From positions 154,250-218,249 of the forward strand of contig NRSV01000060.1 in the NCBI GenBank assembly GCA_002286855.1: a DNA stretch of 64,000 nt, read 5' to 3'. Below the pieces are notes generated by a model. That model searched no databases. It had not been told where the DNA came from and was given only the letters and a program-made list of their open reading frames with translations. The first letter of the stretch is position 1; every line of letters begins with the position of its first letter. Of the stretch, positions 20,701-32,900 are shown piece by piece. The position numbers and the translations under genes were made by a program. The DNA is from Bipolaris cookei (Eukaryota; Ascomycota; Dothideomycetes; Pleosporales; Pleosporaceae).

Positions 20701-23700
20701 GCAAATAGTACTGTAACATCCAGAGCCGTAGATGGATGTCGCCAAGTCGTGCCATCATATTGACAAATGCCTGGCTCGGATGGGATTCGACTCGAGGCAT
20801 AGGGATATAATTGATGCGAATGTAGTCTCTGAGCATGTCTGCAGCCGACATGATGTGCAACAATTTAGCAATTGCTGACATAGAAGATTGCACATGCTCA
20901 TAGTAAATACAGTCGAACGGCGTCGCATCGTCGCGTATTATCTGAAGGATCTTAACAACCATGTCATCAATGACTCGGTACCGGGTCAACAACTTATGTT
21001 GGCGATCAAGCGTTGGCAACCCCTGAAAAGCCGAAGATCCGAGATCATCCACAAGGGCTTCGATACTTCGTAAGAAGCACGATATAACTTTGGAAGGATA
21101 GTCGATGGCTTCATAGGCTACACGTAACCTGTTCCAGAGGGACAGTCGTACATTTACGTTTGCAGAATCGAGAAATTTGCGCATCTCCAGAATTGGAGAC
21201 GCATGGCCAAGCAGTTTATCTGTGGATGAGCCTTTGATACTTCCAGTGGGCGAACTATGTGCATCAGGTGCGCCTTCATCATAGCCAGCTGACTCAACCG
21301 GCATGTTTGATTCCGCTGTGTTTTCAAATTCCAAGATTGGCTCCAGACTTTCTATTACTGTCATTGGATCTTGCTCGTCTTGGTCGAAGACCTTAAGGAA
21401 AAAGTCCTTCATGCTGATGCGAACAAGTTCTCGATCAATGGCAGCGGTCGATAGCTCGGGCATTACGGCGTTGTTCTGTAATTGAATCGTACGGTCGCCC
21501 AGATGCTCAAACATGGTCTTCAGCTGGGCCATAGCAGACAAGACATGCTCCGGTGCCACCTCATCGCTAACGCTCATTTGCGACACTGTAGCCCAAATAT
21601 GACGGAGAGCTAGGTCATCCAAATCATGGCCTGGTAGGCAGTCAGATCGTAACTGTATAACATCTCGTGCGAGGTAGGACCATCGCTGCAACCGGTCGCT
21701 TTGGAGAGTCCGCGTATTGATGTCTATCGTGCTGTGTGGGTGCTTGATAAGCGAATAGATGTCTAAGTGCAGCTCAAACAAGGCCTCCACTATTTCAATC
21801 TGTGCGGCATCAAAGTTGGACAGTTGGTACTTTCGAGATTGGTGACTAGCATCCAGCATCTTGCGGTTGAGCTGTTCGACACGCTCGAGCATGCGTTCGT
21901 AGATGAACTCATCGATGTGAACGATGATTTGTACAATATTCCTCTTAAGATCATCTGCCCATCTGAAATGTAGATAGCTTGATTGATCTGTCACACGAGG
22001 TCCGGAGGGTAGACAGAACCCGGGAGAAAACAAACTTTCAATCCAAACGAATGCAACCTCCTGGGTTGTGAACCAATTGTTATTTACACTTCGCGCGAAT
22101 GAGTTCAGCCCCTCACTACCCAAGATTGGCTTGGTGCAAGCTTGACTTGAACTTGATTTAGAGAACCCCAAGAATGCGTTCAACCCGTGTTCTCTAGTTA
22201 CTCCTAGCAGATCGAAAGAATCAGAACTTAGGATTATCTGTGCAGTTTTCATGTGCCCACTTCGAAGCGCAGTGAAAACATCGCAAGCTGCTTTGTCAAC
22301 AGGATCTGTAATGCTGGGAGCAGACGCTTCCGGAAGTGCGGTGACGAGGCTACGCAATTCAGCGGGGTCCTTGATGCCCTCGACACCAAGGCGTGAGTAT
22401 ATGTCCTTGATGATCTCATACAGACATTGATCTGCATGCGTGTAGGGCTCCAACTGAGCATCAAGCTGCTTATTAGCTTCTTGTGCGGCACTTCCAGGGG
22501 CCGGTTCTGTGACTGTATCTCGTCCGCGAATTCGCTTACTGCGCGATCGGCCTCCTTCTGCCGTTTCCGGTAGTCCAGCAGAGTCCGTGGACCGCTTGCG
22601 GGACGGAGCTGGTGCGACTTCCAATGGTACAGTTGATGCGGCCTCCTCCCTCTTGACATCAGCCTCGGTACTTTGTTCCTCCATAATGGTATCATCGCCA
22701 TCCTTTTCGGTTGCAGCTGCATCAGTAGGCCCTTTGATTTTCGATGGTGGCGTAGACTCTGGTGCCGCCGATAAGGTATTCTGTGCGAGCTCAGTAGGTT
22801 CCAATTCGGGCGCAAGCTCGACTCGGTCTGGGGTGCCGCTGTCAGGGGGAATGCTGAACACTATGTTTGATCCTGAAGGAACATTGGATGCCATTCCCTG
22901 TTGCTCTGCCTGAAACTTCTGGAGGATGATCTCGCCTACGCTTGCCCAATCCCACTTTGTCGGGCTCAATGTCACAGTCTCTGGCGTAGCGTTGATATTG
23001 TGAAGGTTTTCAGCAAGGGCAACGTCAGCAGGAAGAGGTGCAAATGGAAATGGATTCAGCCTCTTCCTCAGCACCTCTGACAGTTTCTTTCGCTTCATCA
23101 GCGACAAGGGTGCCTGTCGCAGAGAAACGTTATCTTCCAGTCGCTCAACAAGTTCACGCAGCTGTTGACCAGCAAATCCTTCTTCCAATCCTGGCAGTCG
23201 TAGTAGACTCTCCCACTGTTCGTCATTTCCATCAAGTACTGCTTCTAGACAATAGCGTGTGAGGCGCTTACTACCCAGCATGGCGGCGACCGAAGCAGCT
23301 CGCAGCCACAGGTCGAGATCGGTATCCTCCTTGTCCAGCGCTTCGGCGAAGTAGTTGAGAGCGCTGCAGACTTTGCTCCAAGCTTCCACCTGAGGTGTTG
23401 GGCCGTTCGTTGTAACCCAATGCTGCATGGACTCTAGCAAGAACTGGCCATGATTCTTGTACGATAAATGGAGGATCTGCTGGAGGGTATTCGGGGCGCT
23501 GTCGGCGGCGCCGGTAGACTGAACGGGTCCTGCGTCATAGTCGTCCTCCAAGATGGTGTCGAAGACCAGGTCTTCGCCAAAGACTTCGTGTCGTTGAAAT
23601 TCTGAGAGTGATTCGGCGTACTTGAAGACATCAGAGTCGAATAGAGCCTTGTATGCTGCGGCAGTTTTTTCAAAAGATGCAGGGCCTTCGGAATGGAGCT

Positions 23701-23907
23701 TCAGGGCAGTCTGGTAGAGTTTCAGGGCTTCTTCGATCTGGATCTCCTGGGTGTCGTCGACTTCCTCTTCAGCGGTTTCCTCGGGGATTTCGACATTGTA
23801 GGGATGCCATACTGAAGCTTTCGACTGCGTCATGTCAGAGGAGATAAAGGAGCATAGTAGGAACCGTAGCTGCAGGGGCCTGGATACGTAGACATTCGAC
23901 TTACCAT
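17717..23907 (-). CDS. HIR3: histone transcription regulator 3 homolog (HIR3/CABIN1 family)
   Basis: Large TPR-containing scaffold of the HIR histone chaperone complex, which deposits H3-H4 outside replication and represses histone genes. The long frame (23833-17717) starts MTQSKASVWHPYNVE. A better start is ATG at 23907-23905, followed at once by GTAAGT, with an 80-bp intron (23904-23825) ending ACGCAG. The first coding exon is then just the ATG and the protein reads MSKASVWHPYNVE, 2036 residues. The family signature EIQIEEALKLYQTALKLHSE is near the N terminus, and GWYYMMGNIALSKFKSQKR lies mid-protein. TPR-like segments, a Ser/Thr/Glu-rich linker around 22500-22850, a glutamine run (about 18540-18590) and an acidic C-terminal tail (ESELSELDEDEVEEI) follow. 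It diverges from BUD7. Confidence 0.88.
18540..18590 (-). repeat. CAG/CAA run encoding polyglutamine in HIR3
   Basis: Thirteen consecutive glutamine residues, broken by one glutamate near the start, are encoded by mixed CAG and CAA codons. A second triplet run (18163-18181) encodes seven alanines. Both lie in the disordered C-terminal third. Confidence 0.9.
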
Positions 23908-24343
23908 GATGTGTGCTGTGGTTGGTTAGACAATGACGGGGAGAGCCTCAAGGCGACACGGAAACTCTGTACGGCATTTGCAATGGGGACAGCAAGCAGA
24001 AGGCAACCATGGAGAGTACTGCCACTGGGTATACAATTTATGGGCAGTGTGGCAGAGGCCAAATTCGACTTTGTGCAGTCTCGCAGCGTCTGGGTGACGT
24101 GACGTGACGCGACGCGACTGTGAATGATAAGTAGCAGGGATGGGGGGTCTTGGCAACGGGGCACCTCCGCGATGCAGCTTCCGTGCCTGCCTTGATGCCG
24201 ACCAAGGACACGGAAATCTTGACACGCAACGCCCGGGAGCCCCAAGCGCATACGAACAAAGCCCCTCGCCTGGCATCCACCCCGCCATTCTCCTCCCATC
24301 ACCGCTCCCCTGCCACCCCGCTCTGTGCGGCGCCAATTGAGCC
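23908..24343. promoter_or_regulatory. divergent promoter region HIR3/BUD7-like
   Basis: 436 bp between the two proposed start codons. Short overlapping frames on both strands are not supported. A cluster GTGACGTGACGTGACGCGACG (24096-24116 area) is a small tandem of a CRE-like GTGACGT hexamer; whether it binds a factor is unknown. Confidence 0.45.
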
Positions 24344-26772
24344 ATGGTGACATCGCCAGCTGTTCCTGAGTATGCCATCCATGCCGCCTCGACTACTAGT
24401 TGTCCCGACACATTGCTGCCTCTGCCTCTGCCTCTGCATGCGCCACTCCCATTCGCATACGCCTTTTTCTATCGCAGAGAACCTCTGTCTATATGGCCTG
24501 TCTGACAATCCCCCAGAATCTACGAAGACGAGCTACACTCGGCCATCGAAGCGCGCTCGGAATCCCTACAGACGCTCCGAGAATTGGGCCCGCCAGACCT
24601 GGTCCACCTGATAAAACAGCCCATCAAGTCTGCGACAAAACAGGTCCGTAGCACCTTCGACCGTGCATACTTACGAGCCATGGCCTTTGACATGTGATTA
24701 GATTGGTGTCTACCATCATGTCACCGGCATAGACGCTTCCTCGTCCGCTAGCCTAGCGGCTTATATCAACACGCTTACATATTCTGCGCATGACAAGCAA
24801 AACAAAGTAGTCTCGGGCTTATATTGGTAGGCTGGCTCCAAGTCCTGGTGCAGTCATTGGCTGACCAAGGCAGCTGCTACAATGCCTTTTCGCGGCTCGA
24901 TATGCGCGTTCAAGTCTATATCCCAGGAACAGTCGAAAGCTACTGCATTGACGAGCGCGGCGACAAACGAGTGGCCACCGATGAACTCTGGCTAGAAACC
25001 TATCTCTGTAGCGTCTTGCGCGCATACTCGTACGCCGATGATGGCTCAGGCGACACCATCAAGAAGATTGTTGGCGTACGGAGATTCAACCCAATCACGA
25101 GCACAGAGAGCGAGCACAGGTTTCTGGATGCTGCAGAGCGTCTCTTCTTCAATGGTGGGTCACACACTGGGTATACGAGAAATTTGGCTAATACCATCAA
25201 GGCTGGCAACTCGGATCCGACCCTGAGATTCAAGTCCCCAATCTCGTCTCAAATCACCTGACGACAGGTCTGCTCAACTACATTCACACGACCGGTAGAT
25301 ACACCTCAGGTATCAATCTCTTCGAAAAACTGCGCACTCGCGATCCAGAGATCTCATCGCTCCTTGCCCGCGTCTACATCGAAGCAGACGAGGAGGTCAA
25401 AGCTGTACAATTGTTGCACGGTGCTATTCAAGAGTTGCCTATGGACTACTCATTACTGGACTGCCAAGCAGAGTTCTGCAACAAGAAGGGCCGTGGTGAT
25501 CTCGCATTGGAAATCGCAAAGAGGAGTGTCGTCTCCGCACCTAGCGAGTTTGGCACATGGGCGCGCTTGGCGGAGATATACGTCAGCCTCGAACAGTGGG
25601 ATCTTGCGCTGCTGACACTCAATTCATGCCCAATGTTCACATATCAAGACAAGGATGCTCCGCGGATGCCAGAACCTCATAGGGTTTTTCTGCCCATCAT
25701 GCCCGAAGCAATGTGTGACGAGATAGAGGATTCTAATGTCGACGACATGGAGCTCGTACATCCAACTTTGAGAAAACTACACGCAGCCGGATTCAAGGGT
25801 ACCTTCCTGAAAGCATACATCCTGCTCACAGAAATCACAAAGAAGATTGGCTGGGATCAACTCCTAAAGATAAGAAGTCAGGTCTTTGTAATGGAAGAGG
25901 AATATCGCCACGAGAAGACTATCCAGCAACCACACTCTCGCAGTGCAAGCACAACAGCTCTCCGCGCTCCATCTCCTAATTCACAGGCCCAACAAGCCAA
26001 CGGTAGCGATCATGGTGAAGTCCAGGAACATCCATCCACAGATGCAGGCAATGCCCAGAACGGCGAGGGCTCAGCTGCTGGTACAGAAACTGAACTGGAA
26101 AAGCCCGGCCATACGGTTGCCTCTGAAGTTGTAAAGGCTGGCAGTGAAGACCCCCACCTGCACGACAATCAGAATGGCAACCCTTCCCAACCAAACTATA
26201 CACACTTCCAGAACAAACGCTTGTGTGAGCGCTGGCTTGACAACCTCTTCATGGTCCTATACGAGGACCTCCGCGTATACACAATATGGCGTACAGAAAT
26301 GGCGCAGTACCGCCAGCAGCAGTTGCTGTACAAGAAGAGTAGCGAAGAGTGGGAGATCTTGGGTGAATTGGCGGAGAGATTGCACCACACTGAGGAGGCT
26401 GTGGAAGCGTACGAGAACTGTCTACAAATCAAGTTCTCCCCCAAGGCAATGAAGGGCGTACTCAAGCTGGGCGAGGAAAGGAAGCAAGTCAGAGATGTCA
26501 CAGCAGCGCTGATTCGCCTGATCACCTGGCAGTACCGCTGGTACTCTGAGGTACGTTCTTTTCCTTTCAGCCCTCAATATTCTAGTCACTAACCAATATG
26601 ACAGTTCTCGCCAGCCCTTCTCTACACGATCCGCAAACTCATTGAAGAAGAAGGCGCCGTTAAGATCCGCAGCATCGTCCAGGGAACTTCATTGCCCCAG
26701 CACGTCCTCGACCTTACTCATCAGTATGCTGCGTTATGTGCTGCGTTTAGAAGCAGTGGCAGCGACGGCTAG
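24344..26772 (+). CDS. ChAPs-family exomer cargo adaptor (BUD7/BCH1-like)
   Basis: Chs5-Arf1-binding protein; with Chs5 it forms the exomer coat that exports cargo such as chitin synthase from the trans-Golgi. Exons: 24344-24369 (MVTSPAVPE), 24517-24643, 24702-24826, from 24874, a long exon ending 26550, and 26605-26772. Conserved stretches: IYEDELHSAIEARSESLQTL, GPPDLVHLIKQPIKSATKQ, IGVYHHVTGIDASSSASLAA, CYNAFSRLDMRVQVYIPGT, VPNLVSNHLTTGLLNYIHTT, PSEFGTWARLAEIYVSLEQW and LLTLNSCPMFTYQDKD (TPR region). The C terminus ends ALCAAFRSSGSDG. The junction between GYTRNLAN (ending 25192) and VPNL (starting 25234) has no GT donor, and the frame shifts across it. It must be a non-canonical intron, an indel or an error. 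About 700 residues if joined there. Confidence 0.85.
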
Positions 26773-27305
26773 AAACCTTCACCTCTCTACATCTACGGTT
26801 ATACGAATAATAGTCTACAGTCGTTCTGAATCGGGGCAGAAACAGGACTAGAAAAGGGGGTGTCACATTGGTAGTGTGTTCGGATTTCTTGCATGGAAAG
26901 CGTCGGTGTTGGAGATGGAAACATTACACCTGTGTGTCGCATAAATTTTAGTTCACTGTAGATTTACCAGATTCCTGATCGATTGATTTGGGTGTTGGCA
27001 TTCACTTATCCCTACTGCTTCATGTCATATGTGTATGTGTCGTGTACTCCTCACTCCATGGGCTTTTCTTTGCTTTTCGTGTTCTTGCAACCAATGTATT
27101 CATTTTTATCGTCACAAGCCGCGGGATCGTATCAGGCAGCCGTTGCGCGCCATGTCACGTAACCTCGTCCTTAAGGAGTAGATAGCAGACAGTAGAAGAC
27201 CCCATGAAAAAGCCCAGGATGAACACCGCTCCATGCTCGCTCCCATACACCCCTTGTCCTCTCTTTCTCCTCCTCCTCGCGCCAGTAAGCCAGAAAACGA
27301 ACCGC
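26773..27305. other. convergent 3' region BUD7/RPS16
   Basis: 533 bp between the stop codons of two converging genes, AT-rich with T runs, with nothing else recognised. Confidence 0.5.
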
Positions 27306-27970
27306 TTAACGGTAAGACTTCTGGTACCTGGCGCGGGCACCTGGACCACCAAACTTCTTGGGCTCGCACCGCCTGTTGTCGGCAACGAGCAGTGTGCGGT
27401 CGTACTGGATGAGGGCCTGCTTGAGCTGGTTTTTGGAGTGCTCGTCGACGTACTTTTGGTAGTAGGCAATGATGGATTTGGCAATGGCTTGGCGGATGGC
27501 GTAGACTTGCGAGGTGTGACCACCACCAGAGACGCGAACGCGGATGTCGACATCGGCTACCAGCGACAGTTAGCTTCCTTTTTGTTCCTCGTATTTGTTT
27601 CGCGTTTGGTTGCTTCTTTGCAGCAATCGTTGTGTGTGTGCGTACCGAACTTGTCAACACCTAGGATCAAGATGGGCTCGTAGACCTTGAATCGCAGAAC
27701 CTCGGGCTGGATGAGGGAAAGAGGCTTTCCGTTAACCTTGACGAGACCCTTTCCGGCCTATATGTTCATCATAAGTACATTGTTCGTGTTTTTTGCGCAT
27801 TCGATCGGTAGGCAGTGCGTATGTACCTTGCAGTGGGCGACAGCTGTTCATGATTATGTTAGCCATTGTGCGACTCTTTCAAGGGAAACACGCTCCGTGG
27901 CGTGGGGGAGCATCGTCGTACCAGTCGCAGTCTTCTTCTTGCCGAAGCATTGCACACTCTGGGAGGCCAT
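27306..27970 (-). CDS. RPS16: 40S ribosomal protein S16 (uS9)
   Basis: Component of the small ribosomal subunit head. Four exons, 27970-27922, 27843-27827 (17 nt), 27757-27646 and 27556-27306, with three GT-AG introns (78, 69 and 89 bp), give exactly 142 residues, the usual length. It begins MASQSVQCFGKKKTATAVAH and continues AGKGLVKVNGKPLSLIQPEV and FKVYEPILILGVDKFADVDI. The conserved motif VSGGGHTSQVYAIRQAIAKS follows, and the end is GGPGARARYQKSYR, the C-terminal arm that reaches the decoding centre. Short early exons and several introns are normal for fungal ribosomal protein genes. It diverges from the ATS1-like gene. A longer overlapping minus-strand frame at 27112-27660 is a shadow. 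Confidence 0.97.
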
Positions 27971-28312
27971 GTTGGGCGACTGTGGGATGTGCGTGCGGTT
28001 AGTATTGGGTGGGCGTCGTCGGTTTTGCGGTCGTCGTGGAGTTTGAAGTTCGTCTACGCCGGCAGCGAATATTCAGTGGGCGTCCGTGCGTGCTCCGATC
28101 CCTGTAAGCGACTAGCGTCCTCAGTGGCTAGCGTGCCATTGAAGTCTTGTGCGCATTCGACTCGACTTTCTTTGCCACAGTGCGTGACTTAGGAGGTTCC
28201 GGAAACAGCATCTGATAGGGTTTGTATCGCTGGAGCAATGAATTCGGACGTTTTCATATACGATTGACAATTTCCACCAGTTGACCAACTTCCTGCCTTA
28301 CAATCTTTCAAT
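27971..28312. promoter_or_regulatory. divergent promoter region RPS16/ATS1-like
   Basis: 342 bp between the start codons of two divergent genes. No motif could be assigned with confidence. Confidence 0.45.
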
Positions 28313-29359
28313 ATGCCTTACCAGATGTTTGCATTCGGTAGCAATGGAGAGGGGCAACTTGGGCTGCCCTCTGCGGAAATTGTTGACGTACCGACCAAGG
28401 TTTCTAGTACGCTGTCTTTCACGAATATTTCTGCAATACGAGGAGGGGACAACCATACTCTGTTCCTGTGCAAAGATGGAGTTGTTTATGGAGTCGGCGA
28501 TAATCGCAAGGGTCAATTAGGCACTTTTGGAAAGGAGCCTCGAATCCCAGTTTTCAAGAAAGGGTATGAAAATACATTTTTGGTTGCAGCCACTTGCGAA
28601 TCTTCTGCATACATTACAAAAAATAATTCTGGGAAGAGCTACATCCATACTGAGGGTACCGGCCAATGGGGAGAACTAGGTCGTGAAGAGCAGACTGATC
28701 CTGAGACATCTACCTGCATCACTGTACCATTTCCCAGTGCAATCGTCGACTTCGCTGCAGGTGTTTGGCACTATCTAGCCGTTCTTGATGATGGCTCGGT
28801 TTTCGGCTGGGGGAAAGCTCGCATAGGTCAATTGGGCAATAGTCTTACTGGCAAAGTTACGACTCCGACAAAGATTAAGGACATACCATTCAGGCCCACA
28901 AAAGCGGTCTGCGGCAAGGACTTTACATACCTTGTCGGGGACCCATTTTCTGGAGAACACATTCTACTTGGCAAGGACAAGTTTAATATCATCTCAAATA
29001 TGCCGGAACACATCAAGGGTTGGAAAGATATTGGCGCTACGTGGCATGCCATCTTTGTCTTATTCAATGACGGGACACTCACTGCGTGGGGGAAAGAGAA
29101 TATGTGGAAATTGTTACCACCAAATTTGCCGCTCTTGGATAAAATTGCCGTGGGTTCGGATCATGTGCTTGCGGTAACAAGAGATGGAGGATTGATATCT
29201 TGGGGATGGGGCAAACATGGGAACTGTGGTAATTTGACGAACCTCAAGCAACAGATCAAGAACGATATGGTTAGCGGGTTTTGGAACGAGATTGAGATTC
29301 CTGGTGAGATAGAGACTATTGGGGCTGGTTTTTGTACTAGCTTTGTCATTACGAGATGA
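28313..29359 (+). CDS. RCC1-repeat protein, ATS1/KTI13-like
   Basis: Seven-bladed RCC1-type beta-propeller of 348 residues in one exon, close to yeast Ats1/Kti13 (333), which works with Kti11 in diphthamide synthesis and Elongator-dependent tRNA wobble-uridine modification. The start MPYQMFAFGSNGEGQLGLPS is the classic first RCC1 blade. Later blades are visible as DGVVYGVGDNRKGQLGTFG, GSVFGWGKARIGQLGNSLTG and GGLISWGWGKHGNCGNL. Total length and single-domain architecture favour ATS1/KTI13 over the larger RCC1 exchange factor, which usually has a basic tail. No intron or targeting signal is seen. The specific orthology is inferred from size and repeat layout. Confidence 0.75.
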   Translation: MPYQMFAFGSNGEGQLGLPSAEIVDVPTKVSSTLSFTNISAIRGGDNHTLFLCKDGVVYGVGDNRKGQLGTFGKEPRIPVFKKGYENTFLVAATCESSAYITKNNSGKSYIHTEGTGQWGELGREEQTDPETSTCITVPFPSAIVDFAAGVWHYLAVLDDGSVFGWGKARIGQLGNSLTGKVTTPTKIKDIPFRPTKAVCGKDFTYLVGDPFSGEHILLGKDKFNIISNMPEHIKGWKDIGATWHAIFVLFNDGTLTAWGKENMWKLLPPNLPLLDKIAVGSDHVLAVTRDGGLISWGWGKHGNCGNLTNLKQQIKNDMVSGFWNEIEIPGEIETIGAGFCTSFVITR

Positions 29360-29950
29360 AGTAAATAGGTAATCTGTTAAAATTAGATCCTTCAGTAGTA
29401 TGACTACTATAGGTAACTAAGTCGGAGTGGCAAGGTGTGTAGTTCTAACGTCTACTATTCGGCATATCCGCTGTGTTATTATCTATCTACTATGCGTACG
29501 CGACAACGTGTATTGTGTGCGCACGCACAGCACTGGCCACCGCGTGGCGCCATTCTCGCGCCCAAGCTCTGAACTTTCTTCTACCAACCTGGACTGGACT
29601 CGCATATTCTCAACATAATCTACTATTAGATAACTTCTTCTCGAGAGACAATACCAGCAACGTTCTTGCTTTGTATTCATTTCCTGTTTTATAACCCCCA
29701 TTTGCTTGACAAACACCAGTGATACTAATGTGACATATAGCTCATGATACAGCGATATATCTGGCTATACTAGAAAACGAACACACGGAGGAAACTTCAC
29801 ATCGCGAAATCCAACTACTGACAAAGATAAATCCTTATATTTCTAAATGCAACGCCAGGCCATCTCTTCAAACTATCATACAAGCTATCTTAAACGTTCT
29901 ACGCAGATCTAACCGAAAATATCTATGTACTAACCCATCCCCATACCAAT
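29360..29950. other. convergent 3' region, nothing recognised
   Basis: About 590 bp between the stop codons of the ATS1-like gene and the trehalase gene; AT-rich, without repeats or supported frames. Confidence 0.5.
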
Positions 29951-32900
29951 TCAAAACTTCTCACGAACCAAACTCCATTCAGCGATCGTAGGCCCATCCG
30001 TCGCATCCTCCTTAAACTGGTTCCCCCTCACCCCCAAATGCGCATACCTCCCACTCCACACACTCTCCGCTAGTGTAACATTCGTCTGATTACCAATATA
30101 CGGCTTAATTTCGTACGCCGTCACGGGATCCCATGGCTCACTAATATCCACACGGCCAGCTATCACTCTCCGCACATCATCCGCTAGTTGTGCTGAAAAC
30201 GGCGGAAGCGAAGAGTTTGAAAAGTAGATTTCGAAATGCGCAGGTGGTTGATTCGCCCAGTCCATTACGATCTTGTTGACGGGGTAAAAGACCAAGTCTC
30301 CGAGGTCAACAGTGAGGTAACTGGTGGTGTTTGCGTACTCAGGTTGCCATTTTGTACTTGCGGCGCCGTCGATTGCGGCGATGGGGAATTGGCCTGGTTT
30401 GTTACGTTGAGGAGGTCGAATCAGAGATTTGCATTGGAGGATGTTTCCGCCTACGGTGAGAATTTCGCCCATGGGTCGGTTACGTACTACGAGTGGTTCT
30501 TGGCCGAGCTCGTGCCATGTGGCGTTGCGGCCGCTGCGGGTGCCGATTGTAACGGGGATGGGCTTGTCGAAATATGTTGCGTTTACTGAAGGAAGCGTGT
30601 ACTTTTCTCGTGGCAACCGCTCTAATGTTGTATGCGTTGAGTTCGAAGTGGCGTTGATGCCGTGGCCCATCCAGTAGAAGGTACGGTAATTTAGATATGG
30701 GATTTGTGGAGGCAGGGAGGGATCGATGTCCAGCCTGTCGTAGTATAAGCCCAGGCCGAGGTAGCCAAAGATTGCAACTCGATTCGTTCCACCCATACCA
30801 GTCAGGAAAGGGAATGCAGGATGTGTTCCTCCATTCTCTTCCACATTGTCGATCAGCTGTTCAGAATACTGATACCACGGTGCGCGAAGGTAGGGAGAAG
30901 ACGAGTAGACGTGGTACGTAAAACTCGAACATCCGGATGGAGAGACCTCGTTGGCCACGACAGCGAATGAGGAATATGTCATTGCGGGGCCATCAAGGGA
31001 TTGTTTCGCTGCGTAAAAGTCCAGATTTGTCAAGCTGTAGGGATTTGGATAGTGTAACAGATCATCTATGAGGACCACATCTGCTTGCTTAACTGCTACC
31101 GACCCATTCATGCCAGTATATTCAACGATAATTCCAGTGTTGTCGTTGACCGGGAGTCGCATCTTTGCGGCTTTCTCATTCCAGCTAGCATTTGGACTAC
31201 GCGCGAACCAAGAGTTGAACTCGTTTGTTTCGAGGAAATGTTTCTGGATCAAAGCAGTAGTAAATCCCACATTGTTGACTTGGTTGGCATACTCGTCCGG
31301 ATCAGTCGCATTCCATAGCTCCCAGTTTCCAGAAGTTTCATTGAAATCCAGGACTTGGCCGAAAAAGTGTGCAATCGAGTTCGATATCGGTAACAAGGTA
31401 TCATTAAAGTATTCACCATCACCAGTGATGATGAGATGGTTGTTGAAGGCCAGGCTCATGTCACCGTTGAGATGGTATTCGTAGTCAAAGCAGGCCCCAG
31501 TGCCTGTACAGTTTCCAGATCTCGCACTAGTCCAAGGGTACACTGCACCCCCAGGAGTGAAGCGACCTGTTTGGTTCTTGCTTGAGGTGAAGGCCGTTTG
31601 GACATTTTGCTGCGCCTGCTCGAAATGCTCCACATGATATTTGATAACGTTTTGCGCATGTTGAGGATGCGACACTTGGATTCCTGGAGCCATCCAAACT
31701 GTTGCATCCCAAAATATCATACCTCCATAACAGTCAGAGCCAAAACCGCACACTGGGATGCTGTAGATGTCAAGTTTTGTGTTATTTCCTGCTGCAGCCA
31801 CAGCATTTGGCCCAACCATGTTCGAAAGAAGATAGAAAGGGTTTGTACGGGCCAGAATGTGCAGTTGCTGTACGTCTGGATCATTGGGGAGGGATCCGTT
31901 TGGTAGGTGGTAGTCGTCGACAGCGTCTGGCGTCAAGATAGATTCCCATTCCCTAATATGGGATTGTAGAAGCTTGTAGTAACCTTCTTTTGCGCCCAAT
32001 ATCGAAGCGTCCCGAGCCACACTTTGTGGATCAGGGAAGGCATCGGTTGAAGCGACTCCGATAAACTTGGTCACTTCGGCTGGTCGAAATGCGGTTAGTT
32101 CGACTGGTACAGACTGCGCGATAGTTGACTCGTTGCCACTACCAAAGACGCCGTCTGCTACTTCACTCCGTGCACTGAGGTCGACCCAGTCACTAGCACC
32201 CAAAGTCGAATATACGTATGCTGTAACGTTCGTGACATTTCCCGGGCTTACGGCGGACCAGATAGTCGGGATGTCTTTCTCAAATTTCTTCTGGACAAAA
32301 TCCGAGCGCACGGCGCCATCTCCGTCTAGAATGTCATACACAGTCACATTATCATCCCGAGTGGATGTAAGTCGCAGCCTGACTACTGCCTTGTTGACGT
32401 AGAGCTTGTGAACAAAAAGCTGATAGTTAATATCGATGGTTCCATCACCCAGGCCACCTGGTTTCCAGTTGTACCGCCAACTCGCAATGCCAGCTTTTAC
32501 ATCCAGGCTTGAGACAAAATCAGAGATATGATCGGGATTGACGGATGCATTCAGGAACTTGCCATTTGCTTCAACGATAAGGCCGCTCCAATGTGGGATA
32601 GCAGCAATAAAGCTCTCCCAGCCGTATTGATAGAGCCATGGGTAATTGGATCCAACTGTTCGTGGCTGGCTGTTCCAGAAGCCCGCTATGGTAGAGAAAG
32701 CCTGTCGTCGACTGAAAAGCGGCCATCCGCTTATGACATCGCCATCGACTGGTTCGTCTATTTCGAAAAAGGGCCCCGCGGAGGCGACATTGATACCAAA
32801 ATACCCGTTTGCGAGCGTCAAGCGGGATTGGTAATGGCCTTGGTCCAGAGCATGTGTTGAAATCACAGAGTTATCATCATCCCATGTCACATGCTTGAAT

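Noticed and set aside
27112..27660. A 182-residue minus-strand frame overlapping RPS16
   Set aside because: The spliced RPS16 reading in another frame gives a full, exact-length ribosomal protein; the long frame is a shadow crossing an intron and the 3' region.
27557..27921. snoRNAs in RPS16 introns
   Set aside because: Introns of 69-89 bp show no C/D or H/ACA box pairs.
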